From the NCBI GenBank assembly GCA_963971575.1, contig OZ020624.1, positions 13,974,625 through 14,038,624 of the forward strand: a stretch of 64,000 bases of DNA, in the 5' to 3' direction. Origin of the DNA: Liopterus haemorrhoidalis (lineage: Eukaryota; Arthropoda; Insecta; Coleoptera; Dytiscidae). The notes beneath the pieces were generated by a model, which saw nothing but the letters and a program-made list of their open reading frames with translations, was not told where the DNA came from and ran no database searches. Positions 53,792 to 63,530 of the stretch are shown one piece after another (the stretch's first letter is position 1; each line of letters begins with the position of its first letter). Position numbers and translations under genes: made by a program.

Positions 53792-55293
53792 CACTTTGAG
53801 TTTAGCAGTCATCAGATGAGGACATGATTATATCGCTCCTACTCTTTTGCCTGTTACAGCTACGAAAACCAGTATTTTTCTTTGAGATCTTGATAGTGTG
53901 CGTAAAATTAGTTTCCGGATTTTTTAGTGACGAGATGTTTTGTGTGTGCGACACCTTTAACCCTATTCTAAGGGCTGCCAGTATACAACAGTGTTAGCAG
54001 TTGTAGCAGAGATAGGAAGCTGCCAGGAGGGTCGCCGAGGCGCTGATCCGCAGCGGTCTGACGTCGCGCGGACCTGTGGGATTCCTACAGCCCTACAGCC
54101 CTAGCCGTTGAACCCCTACAGCAGGAAGTGTGTGCACTGAAGTGGTGTTCGGTGAGATTTTTTTGCAAAATATTCTAAGTGCATAAACCAGTTGGTGCGG
54201 TGTTACATACGGTCTATCCAGGCCGGTAAAATTTTCAAGGCCATCTAGAACTGCGGCACGTGCCAACCTTAAGGCACTTAGAATATTTTTTGATAAAACT
54301 TTTGTGGAGAAATTGTCAAGGATATGGTTGAGCTGCACAAACTGACGGAAATGCACGTTAACACCAAGGTGGAGATAAAAGGGGCAGCCAAAAAGCTCAC
54401 CTGGAGAATCCAGGACTTCCAGGAGCAATTTATGGACCTGGAAAAGGAAATATCCAGCGCGAAAACGAGGAAGGTCGAGAAACCGTCGAAGGAAATGGCG
54501 ACGAAAACTCTTCCGGTTAGTCCCTATCTTTGATCATTATATTACAATATTTAATTGAAATTTAATTCCTGTTTTCCTATTTTCTGTATTCTTCAAGTAC
54601 ATATTATTGTCAATGAATTTCTGCAATTTCACCATCCTTGGAGATGATTGATGTACAGTCTGTTATAGTTACGATTAACTAACATATGTAAATTTCTTTA
54701 TTTATTGTATTAGATTGTTTTTCTATTATAATGTTACTGTTATAGCACCTGAAGAAGCCAACAATGTTGTTGGCAAAACGTTGTGTTGTTTAATAAACGC
54801 TTCTTGTCCAAAAAGCTGAATGAAATTATTTCCTATTTCTACCTATATTCAAAATTGGACGTTAAATTACTAATCTACTATTTTTTATTTCTTTATCAAT
54901 ATTTTTTGAGGTTTTTTTATGAGGTATACATACTCTTTTAAACAAAATAATTTAATTTGGATTTATCTTTTCGTTAGCAAATTCGCGGCGTATGTCTTGG
55001 AGAAGTTATGTATGCATTTCATAGGCAAATATTTTCTAGTCTATACATTTTTGAAATGTTTTATTCCTTAATCAATATTTTTTGAGGTTTTTTTTATGAG
55101 GTATACGTGTTTTTTTAAACAAAATAATTTATTTTGTACTTATATTTTCGTTAGGAAATTTGCGCCGTATGTCTTGGAAAAGTAAACATGGTTTTTAGTC
55201 GGTAGGCCCTCTCGGGAGAAGCTGAAACTACTGATTGCGGAGTCCTCTCCTATATAATGGTGCTTATTAAAAGTTTCCCATGTTTAAAAAAAA
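53792..55293 (+). mobile_element. U8: short chimeric unit
   Basis: As U7; at the chimera junction it reads GAGAAATT (about 54307) instead of GAAAAATT. Ends with A-run then GGTTAGG. Confidence 0.85.
54324..54533 (+). CDS. U8 mini-ORF, 69 aa
   Basis: As U7 with D to E at FQDQF (FQEQF); ATKT. Confidence 0.4.
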   Translation: MVELHKLTEMHVNTKVEIKGAAKKLTWRIQDFQEQFMDLEKEISSAKTRKVEKPSKEMATKTLPVSPYL

Positions 55294-55402
55294 GGTTAGG
55301 TTAGGTTAGGTTAGGTTAGGTTAGGTAAAGTTAGCTTAGGTTAGGTTAGGTTAGGTTAGGTTAGGTTATGTTAGGTTAGGTTAGGTTAAGTTAGGTTAGG
55401 TT
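55294..55402 (+). repeat. (TTAGG)n array 12 (last in window)
   Basis: Last telomere-type array; carries the AAAGTTAG variant like array 11 and the terminal AAGTTAGGTTAGGTT. To the right the sequence is no longer telomeric. Confidence 0.9.
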
Positions 55403-57189
55403 CACTTTGAGTTTAGCAGTCATCAGATGAGGACGTGATTATATCGCTCCTACTCTTTTGCCTGTTACAGCTACGTTGATTCTACGTTGATCTGCGCTAC
55501 ATTTGGTGGGTCACAATTGTGGAGGAATTCCTACGTTCGTGAGAGGAACGAGCCGTTCCTTCATAGACGTGACCTTTACAACCCAAGGACTAGCAAGGAG
55601 TGTGTCAAACTGGAGAGTCCTAGAACTGGAGAATCTCACCTTGCACCGCTACATCCGCTACGAGGTGGTAGACGGACCGGGGGCCAGGCGACAGAACGAT
55701 CCGAAAAGGAGAATAGCGGATTGGAGTGTGTTCAAGTCCTCACTGGCGCTGATAGTGAACTCAATGACTGAAGAGCGGAGGAGTTCACACACCGAGGGCG
55801 CCGAGGCATTAGCGGAGGCTTACAGAGCCAGTGTTACTTTGGCTCCGAACAGCCGTAAGCTTATGCCATACTGGTGGGACGAGAACATCAGCCAACTCAG
55901 AGCCCTGAGTACGAGAGCGAGGAGGATACTCACGAGAGCACGAGCACGCCGGAATGAAGTTGATCTAGGGCAGCTGGAGCGAGAGTACAAAATCTCGCGC
56001 AGATCACTCAAGAAGGCGATCGTGGAGGCAAAGAGAAGGCACTGGCGCGAGCTCTTACTGAGAGTGGACGAGGACGTATGGGGTACTGCCTACCAAGTGG
56101 TGGTGAGGGGGTTGACAAATTTAAGGCCTCTTGATTTGACCGAGGACAGAAAACTCGAAATCTTGAGCCACCTGTTCCCGCAGAGGATAGAGGAACGGGC
56201 GAACCCCCCCGAAGTAACGGAAGCAACAGTACCTTTTACGATGGAAGAGCTCGAGACTGCGGTAAAGAGCAGAAAGAACCAGAAGGCTCCCGGTCCGGAC
56301 GGATTACCCACGGAAGCAATTAAGATTGCTCTGGAGGAACAAGGAGAATGGCTGTTGGGAATCTTCAACGAGCTACTGCACAAGCTCGAGTTCCCGGCGG
56401 CCTGGAAGACAGCATCGACGGTCCTGATTAAGAAGACAGGGAAGAACCCCGACGAGCCTGGGTCGTATCGGCCCATATGCCTTTTGAACTCACTTTCTAA
56501 GGTGTATGAAGCCTTTCTTCAGAAAAGGCTGGAAGAGGAAATCGAAGGAAGGGTGCTTCTGAGTCCCAGGCAGTTCGGATTTCGTCGGAACAGGTCGACG
56601 ATTCAGGCTCTCAGGGAGGTGTACGACACCCCTCTGAACAGCACAGCCAAATGGCATATCCTGGTCACTTTGGACGTAAGGAATGCTTTCAACACGGCTA
56701 GCTGGGCGCTCATTCTCGAGGAACTCAGGAAGATGGAGATTCCGCACTATCTGCAGGCTATTTTGGCGGACTACCTCTGCGATAGGTACGTCCGAACATC
56801 GAAGAGTAAGGACGCCAGAGTACTCAGGGCAACGGCAGGAGTCCCGCAGGGTTCAGTCCTTGGACCTACGCTATGGAACATCCTATACAACGATGTGCTC
56901 AATCTCCAGCTACTGGGCGACTCGAAGTGCATCGGATTTGCGGACGACCTGGCACTGATCACGAAGGCGAGGAACGAGGAAGAGTTGAAGTATTGCGTCA
57001 ACGTCAACCTCTGGAGGATCAGTGCATGGATGGACGCGCACAAACTTCAGTTAGCCCCCGAAAAAACGGAGGCTGTGATACTGAAGGGGAAGCGCAAGAG
57101 GGATGGCGTAAACTTCAAATTGGCGGGCCGAACTATTACTCCTAAGCCTCACATCAGATACCTCGGGGTGACATTCGGTACAAACGGTT
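55403..57189 (+). mobile_element. U9: chimera of three element segments, 3'-truncated
   Basis: 55403-55475 is the first ~73 bp of the E3/U-type 5' UTR. 55478-55495 matches the first bases of E7 (ATTCTACGTTGATCTG). From about 55496 it jumps into E7 ORF2 (equivalent to 48335). Almost identical to E7 until 57189, where it breaks off in mid-RT into unrelated DNA. No poly(A). Confidence 0.85.
55496..57189 (+). pseudogene. ORF2 fragment in U9: end of endonuclease through RT
   Basis: An open frame covering roughly residues 150-713 of E7 ORF2, differing by a handful of changes (KNKKAPG to KNQKAPG, ALLQK to AFLQK, WHVLV to WHILV, EDLRK to EELRK). It keeps the catalytic TLDVRNAFNTASW and FADDLALI but lacks the first endonuclease half, the RT thumb and the Cys/His tail. 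Frame readable to 57215 into the flanking DNA. The source is E7 or a very close sibling. Confidence 0.85.
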
Positions 57190-57228
57190 TTTTAATAAGC
57201 AAATTGGACCATTAAGACTACCACCCAG

Positions 57229-57675
57229 ATGGAAAAACCGAGATTCGTTATTCTAAGAATGCAGAAAGATCGAAAACAACTCAACGCAGACATAAGTAAA
57301 TTTGATCATTGTGATATAAGTGAAATCAAACTATTTCTTAACTCAGAAGTTTATCCTTACGATCCATTGAATATAAACTTTCAAAATGATCGTTACGAGT
57401 TTATATATAACATGTATGTGAACTTTCAAAAATCCTACTTACACCGACAAAGTGACCCTCTCTTTGATCGAGAGAAATTTAAAAATGAAGCACCACTAAT
57501 CGTATTAGATTGTTCTAAGCAAGTGAATGGTGTCAAGGCGAGTCAGGTAGATGTCAGAATCGAATTGGAAACACATAAACCTCTCTCTCAGAAAATCGTG
57601 CTTTACGCTCTAATTATTCACGATAGGGTGGTGGAATATAACCCCGCTACCAGTCTAGTGAAAATATTAGTATAA
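57229..57675 (+). CDS. Unrecognised protein, 148 aa
   Basis: ATG start, intact frame, AT-rich codon use unlike the GC-richer telomere elements to its left. The C-terminal third has a patterned sequence: PLIVLDCSKQVNG, VDVRIELETHKPLS, LYALIIHDRVVEYNP, which reads like alternating beta strands. I have a general memory of similar endings in uncharacterised arthropod ORFs but cannot name a family. Just upstream, another frame (about 57190-57255, ending at a TAA) reads QIGPLRLPPRWKNRDS and may be the tail of a third, truncated gene overlapping this start. Compact overlapping frames would fit an integrated viral or Polinton-like fragment; this is inference. Confidence 0.55.
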   Translation: MEKPRFVILRMQKDRKQLNADISKFDHCDISEIKLFLNSEVYPYDPLNINFQNDRYEFIYNMYVNFQKSYLHRQSDPLFDREKFKNEAPLIVLDCSKQVNGVKASQVDVRIELETHKPLSQKIVLYALIIHDRVVEYNPATSLVKILV

Positions 57676-57738
57676 ATTCTGTAAGTAATACTATATTTCT
57701 ATCAGTCTGTTGTAAGATATTACTCAGTCAACTACTCA

Positions 57739-58293
57739 GTGTATATTTTGATTATAATTGTTTCTAAAATGTTTGTCATTGATGTACAAGGTTTTAATTT
57801 TCCGCAATCGAGAAAATTTATATGTAAGGAAATAGCAATTCTAAATATGGTGGATGGAAAACTTACGCATAAGTTTATAAAAGAAGCTGTAGACGTGCGA
57901 TCATTCAACCCGAGAATTATTAATCATTTCACATGGTTGAAAAATAACGTACACGGTTTAAGTTGGAACTACTGTCTTCAGGGAGCTGATACACAGTTAA
58001 ATCATGAGGATATTTCTCGATTTATAACGGAACATATTGGATCTGGACTGGTGTATGTAAAAGGCTGTGAGAAAAAAGCCTGGTTGCAACAATTCATAAG
58101 TAATGAAATTAATGATTTATATGATGAAGATTGTCCATCTATTCAAGACATGAAACAAATTTTCAAATCTTTTCACTGTAATAAACATACGATAAACAAT
58201 TTGAATTGTGCAGTAGAAAACGTATACTTCTTGTATAACTGGTATACGGCGATAAAAAATTCAAGTTGCAACAATTCACTACAAATGAAATAA
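57739..58293 (+). CDS. Unrecognised protein, 184 aa
   Basis: Follows the 148-aa ORF by 63 nt on the same strand. The frame opens at TTG 57739, but the first ATG (57769) begins MFVIDVQGFNFP and is the likely start, giving about 174 aa. Features: acidic VIDVQGF and FICKEIAIL at the N-terminus, WLKNNVHGLSWNY, LVYVKGCEKKAWLQQF, DLYDEDCPSIQDM. The V-I-D-x-Q-G-F opening followed by K-E could be the first motif of an RNase H/exonuclease-like fold, but I see no clear remaining acidic residues to support that. AATAAA-type signals follow at about 58290 and 58311. Intact; function unknown. Confidence 0.6.
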   Translation: MYILIIIVSKMFVIDVQGFNFPQSRKFICKEIAILNMVDGKLTHKFIKEAVDVRSFNPRIINHFTWLKNNVHGLSWNYCLQGADTQLNHEDISRFITEHIGSGLVYVKGCEKKAWLQQFISNEINDLYDEDCPSIQDMKQIFKSFHCNKHTINNLNCAVENVYFLYNWYTAIKNSSCNNSLQMK

Positions 58294-58466
58294 AAATTGT
58301 ATCACTGTAATAAACAAATGTTTAGCTATATAAATTGCGGAAACCGCTACTGTTATAAAGTAAAATGATAATATATAATATATTCAACATGTATTTCTTA
58401 TACAACTGTTATACTTATTATAAAATAAAATGATATGTAAGTTATAAATATCTATAAAAGCAATTA
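58294..58466. other. Short AT-rich spacer
   Basis: Polyadenylation-like AATAAA signals near its start; no ORF. Ends at the LTR of the next element. Confidence 0.6.
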
Positions 58467-58707
58467 AGTTGACACCGGACATGCACCAAAAAATCTTAAT
58501 CGCTTTCACGCGTTGGTTTACAAATCAGAAGTCACGATTAGAATATATTATCACATCATGTATTGGTCATTGCTCTGACAACAAAACATATAAATACATG
58601 TTAGTTATCAAAGCAAGACAGAATTAATCTTACTGTGGTCACCCACACTTGTATGTAAACAAATAAACTTTTTTAAAAACAAAGTTTGTTAAATATATTA
58701 TTTAACT
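58467..58707 (+). repeat. 5' LTR of the 17.6-like element
   Basis: About 241 bp, starting AGTTGACACC and ending TTTAACT. Contains a TATA-like ATATAAATAC near 58588 and AATAAA near 58663. The only copy in the window, so the ends rest on the PBS and on group convention. Confidence 0.7.
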
Positions 58708-58722
58708 GGCGCAGTCGGTAGG
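58707..58722 (+). other. Primer-binding site
   Basis: TGGCGCAGTCGGTAGG, the tRNA-Ser-type PBS known from 17.6 and 297; overlaps the LTR end by one base. Confidence 0.85.
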
Positions 58723-59361
58723 ATAAGTCCAAAACGGCCGTTCGAAAATCTTTTTGAAAAAAGACTCAATTCGTTTAAAACTACCGTGGTTCGTTTCAAC
58801 GATTTGTGGACAACATCCTGTAGAAAAAATCAACATCAGATTTTCTCTACAAAATAAAATCAAAGAGTCTGCAAAGCCTAGTGCCCGACAACTCTTGAAG
58901 AATCAACAAGTAAGAATTCTCCGTTGAAGAAACGTACAACTCTAACCCGATCAAGAAAGAAGATCCTCATAGTCGCCCGCATACCGAGAGCCGAGAACTT
59001 CTTCACAGGATCAACTGAACACCGAAGCCCGCAAGCCGAGAGCCCGTTCAATCTACATAGCAGCCCGCAAGACGAGTGCCCGTAGAAACAGAAGTAACTG
59101 AACAAAGCAGTCCGTATACCGAGTACCCGTTCAAATGCTTCTCGTAAAGCTAATCTTAGCCTTACTGTTATTGTAAGTACAAATTTTTGTGAAACTAAAT
59201 ATTCAATCTGTCTTGTCGACGATTTTGAAAATTAGATTTAAGAAAGTCACAAAGACTTCAGATTAAAATAATCTAATTAATAATTAAAACAATTTAAACT
59301 GGATAATAATTCAGATCTATTTGCTACGATTCAAGAAATCGAAAATAATTTAAGATCAGAA
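58723..59361 (+). other. Leader with GCCCG-type repeats
   Basis: No gene. At about 58974-59135 a loosely repeated motif (C-CGCA-x-CCGAG-x-CCCGT) occurs about four times at irregular 30-50 nt spacing. Could be an RNA packaging region; unproven. Confidence 0.5.
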
Positions 59362-60396
59362 ATGGCTGACCGAACGTCATTAATCGAAAAGGTAGTTAAA
59401 GCTATACCCCAATACGACGGAAACGTCAATGAATTAAATATATTTATAAATGCGACAAAAAAGATAACAATACTGTTAAGTAGAATCAACCCAGAACTTA
59501 ATGAATTTGAGAAAGAATATTACATTCTTTTACTAATAAATAAAGTAAAAGGTAAAGCCGCTGAAAGTATTGCAGAAATTACGATAACCAACCCGGATAC
59601 CTTAATTGAACATTTATCGAATAATTTTAAAGATAAAGCGACATCTACTACCCTTATGATTGAAATTCTTAAAATTTCACATAAAAATCCATACAAACTT
59701 ATGGAGATGATTAAAGAAAAGTTCACAAAATATAAATCAAAATTAGGAATCGAAGTCCACGATCCTATAGAAAAGATACACAAATTAGATATTGTTGAGA
59801 AACTGATCACAAACAGTTTCATAAGTAATGTAGGAGATCCGTATAGAAACAATTTAGCTACACGCAATCCACAAACACTTAGAGATATTGAAATATTACT
59901 AAAAAACGATTTTCAATACTTAAAACAAAACACACCAATAACCTTAAACAATTCCAGGCAACAACCTGTACCACAAAGAAACTATGTACAACCTAGACAA
60001 TTCCCTGGAACAAGTTTTCCATCCCAACCTATTAAATTTCAACAAAAACCTGCTGCAAATAAACCCTTTGCACCACGTCAAAATTTGAAAAACGTTCAAG
60101 GAATAAAACCCACGCCAATGTCTACACAGACCAGACAGACATTCAATAAACCCCAACAAAACCAAAATTATTTTCATTCACAAAATAGGCAATTTGGTAC
60201 TTACAAGCCAAACTACATAGTCGAAGAATTAAATTATGTTGAGGACGACGATAACGAACAAGAACAGTTAACGGAAGACGGTCTAAATATAAATTACGAA
60301 GACTATCTGTATACCGAAAACCCAGAAAACATTGAAGTAACTGAGGAAGAATCAGAACAAAATTCTTTTTTAGGAATAGAGAACATAGCTTCCTAG
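59362..60396 (+). CDS. gag: Gag of the 17.6-like element, 344 aa
   Basis: ATG at 59362 (MADRTSLIEKVVKAI). The N-terminal 190 residues form the helical capsid-like region (PQYDGNVNELNIFINATKKI, LLINKVKGKAAESI, LIEHLSNNFKDK). The rest is Gln/Pro/Asn-rich with an acidic C-terminus (VEDDDNEQEQ). No CCHC knuckle, as usual for this group. The frame is intact. Pol follows in another frame. Confidence 0.85.
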   Translation: MADRTSLIEKVVKAIPQYDGNVNELNIFINATKKITILLSRINPELNEFEKEYYILLLINKVKGKAAESIAEITITNPDTLIEHLSNNFKDKATSTTLMIEILKISHKNPYKLMEMIKEKFTKYKSKLGIEVHDPIEKIHKLDIVEKLITNSFISNVGDPYRNNLATRNPQTLRDIEILLKNDFQYLKQNTPITLNNSRQQPVPQRNYVQPRQFPGTSFPSQPIKFQQKPAANKPFAPRQNLKNVQGIKPTPMSTQTRQTFNKPQQNQNYFHSQNRQFGTYKPNYIVEELNYVEDDDNEQEQLTEDGLNINYEDYLYTENPENIEVTEEESEQNSFLGIENIAS

Positions 60397-60448
60397 AAGT
60401 TATGTATACGAACAACACAAAGTCAAAACTACCCTTTTTAAAATTTAG

Positions 60449-62090
60449 AGACTTATTTATTTAGATACAGGTTCTACTATAAATTTAATTAATACACATT
60501 TCGCGCACTCATATCCTAAACGATTCAAAATTTATAAAGAAAACTTTGAATTTTTTACACCTACCGGTAAAAATTCAGGAAATGAATACACCCTAATGCG
60601 TTTCGAAAACAAAATTCTAAAATGCTATTTGTATAATTTTCATAAAAACTTTAATATAATGTTAAGTTTACCCTCGATGATTGAGTTAGATGCTAAAATA
60701 GATTTTCAAAAGAATAAAATAAAGTTATTAGGAAAATACTACGATATTAATTACTTCCAAAATCCCAAAAGTCTTCACTGTACTGAAACCGAAGAAATTA
60801 AAATTAGAGCGGAACACTTGAATTCAGAAGAAAAGAAAGCCCTATTCAAAATTATTAAAGAATACCAGAATATATTCCCAAAAGAAAAAGATAAACTTAC
60901 GCAGACAGACATTATTTCTCATAAAATAATAACTTCAGACGAGACCCCGACTTATACAAAATCCTATAGATACCCTGAAATATACAAAAAAGAAATAGAC
61001 TCACAGATAACTAAATTATTAAATGATAAAGTCATTAGAAATAGCAGCAGTCCCTGGTCATCCCCTGTCTGGATGGTACCTAAAAAGGCTGATGCCTCTG
61101 GTAAAAAGAAATTTAGAATGGTAATAGATTATCGTAAAATTAATGCGAAAACAATTGATGATAAATTCCCAATATCACAGACATATTAGATAAGTTAGGT
61201 AAAAACATATATTACACCACACTCGATTTGACACAAGGATTTCACCAAATCCCGATGCATAAAGATAGTATACCTAAAACAGCTTTTAATACGGATAAAG
61301 GCCATTTTGAATATGTTAGAATGCCTTTTGGTCTCAAAAACGCCCCAGCAACTTTCCAAAGAATGATGAACCATGTCTTAAGAGATTACATAAATAAAAT
61401 ATGCCTAGTATATTTAGATGATATTATTATTTTTGGAACTTCATTGCAAGAACACTGCGAAAACATAAGAAAAATCTTTAAAGCTCTTAAAACTCATAAT
61501 TTAAAAATTCAGTTAGACAAATCTGAATTTATGCAAAAAGAAGTAGCATTTCTTGGACACGTAATATCACAAGATGGAGTGAAACCAAATCCCTCAAAAA
61601 TATCAGCAGTAAAAGAATTCCCTATTCCGAAAACGCCTAAAGAAATAAAACAGTATCTTGGTTTACTCGGATACTATAGGAAATTCATACCAAACTTTGC
61701 AAAATTAACAAAACCCCTAACAAATTGTTTAAAGAAAAATAATAATATTGATATCAATAACAAAGAATATATTAAAAGTTTCGAAAACAGTAAAGATTTA
61801 CTCATAAATTCCCCTATTTTACAATATCCTGATTTTAGTAAACAATTTATTGTAACTACAGATGCAAGTAACTTTGCAATTGGCGCTGTATTAAGTCAAA
61901 ATTTTAATGGCAAAGATTTGCCTATAGCATACGCTTCACGTACTCTAAATGAACACGAAGTAAATTACTCTACGACGGAAAAAGAATTATTAGGAATAGT
62001 ATGGTCAGTAAAATATTTTAGGCCTTATATTTATGGAACTAAATTTGTTATAAGAACAGATCATAGACCCCTGACATGGCTTATGAGTCT
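60449..62090 (+). pseudogene. pol: Protease, reverse transcriptase and RNase H of the 17.6-like element
   Basis: Protease active site YLDTGSTINLIN directly after a stop at 60446, suggesting a small frame break at the gag-pol boundary. RT begins YTKSYRYPEIYKKEIDSQI, SSPWSSPVWMVPKK, VIDYRKIN; a deletion of a few bases near 61170-61180 shifts the frame in the FPI...ITDILDKLG stretch, giving a TAG at 61187. RT resumes: [37 protein letters not shown] (YLDD), [21 protein letters not shown]. RNase [41 protein letters not shown], where the BEL LTR cuts in. Not functional. Confidence 0.85.
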
Positions 62091-63306
62091 TGAAGCGCCC
62101 GCTTAGGGCGTACCACTTTGTATTTTTCATTTTATATTGCAAATTTTAATTTATTTCCGTTTAATTATCATTTTTACTTAATTTAAATAAATATTCATTT
62201 CATAGACAAAACATGTTTAGAACCTCACTATATTTTATTTCCAAATTACAAATATATTACCATATTTTACCCGATACAATAATATTTTATATAATAATTA
62301 TATAATTCTATAATATTTTATTATTGTATTAATTTAAAAACCTAATTTTAATTTATTTAAATATAACCATTTGTTTTCTTAAATAAAACTTGTTTAGAGC
62401 CGCTGGTAAGACACCTTCCAGCCAAATTAATCCATTTTATACATTAATATTTTTCCGATCAAAGTGAGTAGACGTGTTTTTGATTTTATAATTGTGAAAG
62501 AGTTTTGAATTCAGTTAAATTTAACTACAATTGATATTAAGGGTTAATTAATATACTAAGGATATATTAATTATTAAATTAAATTTGTTATAGTAATTTA
62601 TTCTGAAGTTTTTCCCTCCCGATTTCTTGGTGTGGTTAAACTCGGTTTTGTGGCAGTAATTTGTAAATTACTGCATTTTTGTCAGACCAAGAGAGAAGGG
62701 TTTATTAATAATCTCTAAAATTTATTCATAAAAGTTGTCATATTAACATTAAATTAAAAAATTTCATTTGGTTGTGTGACGTCATATAGTCGATGCAACT
62801 CAGAACGCGTGGTTGACCGTTTCCACTTGTTCTTTCTGTTTAAATAATAATTATTTATTTGTTTAATTTAGCCCAACATATTTATTATAAATTTTTTTGA
62901 GAAATCATTTAAATTAATTTTTTTTTGTAAATTTTAATATTCATTTTTTTTCTATAAATTTAAAATCAAGATTTTTTATAATTTATTTTTGGGATTAATT
63001 TAGAGTAATTCATCGTATTCCCAGCCGCGCTTACCGCTATCAATTGTTGCAGTCCGCAACAATTAAAATTATTTAATTTTGTTTTTGTACAAATTATTTT
63101 TTTTGACTAAGTTTTTTTTCAACTATTTTTTTTGATAATAATTTTTTTCTCTCTTTTTGTTATCATTCCTGGCAACGCTTATGCAACAAGAACCTGACCT
63201 TATTTTATTATATTAAATTCTCACAATTATATTTTTGACATTTTAAGTCAATCCTTGTGTGTCGTCCTGGACTCCTACCCTACCTAGGCCAGGAGCGGGC
63301 GCCACA
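62091..63306 (+). repeat. 5' LTR of the BEL/Pao element
   Basis: About 1.2 kb, very AT-rich, no gene. Starts TGAAGCGCCCGCT and ends AGCGGGCGCCACA, near-perfect inverted ends of TG...CA type, which fixes the boundaries without the other LTR. Confidence 0.75.
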
Positions 63307-63311
63307 TTTAA

Positions 63312-63328
63312 TGGTCCTTCGAGCCGGA
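63312..63328 (+). other. BEL/Pao primer-binding site
   Basis: TGGTCCTTCGAGCCGGA, a few bases after the LTR end; this TTCGAGCCGGA string is common at the PBS of BEL/Pao elements (from memory). Confidence 0.65.
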
Positions 63329-63530
63329 TTTGGCGGGTCAAAAATCACCTAATTTTTGACGTGTGCCAAAATTTTTTACGTAATTTTCAACAATAATTTT
63401 CAACCGCTTCATACAACAGTTTTTTTTTGTCAGCTTAATATCACTAGAACTTTGTTACTTGCCCCGTATTACCTCAGGGCGGGACCTATTTCTTCAAGTT
63501 TTTGGTGTTTTGATTTTAATTAAATTCAAA

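Larger units (their letters stand above)
58467..62090 (+). mobile_element. 17.6/297-like LTR retrotransposon, 5' portion
   Basis: 5' LTR 58467-58707, a TGGCGCAGTCGG-type primer-binding site, gag 59362-60396, protease/RT/RNase H in broken frames to 62090. It is cut inside RNase H by the BEL/Pao element that starts at 62091; integrase and 3' LTR should lie beyond the window. The PBS type, the AGTT...AACT LTR ends and a gag without CCHC fit the 17.6/297 (errantivirus-like) group. No env can be seen because the 3' part is out of view. Confidence 0.85.

Noticed and set aside
4293..55402. Treating the TTAGG block as the physical chromosome end
   Set aside because: Non-telomeric LINE, LTR and unknown genes follow on both sides within the window.
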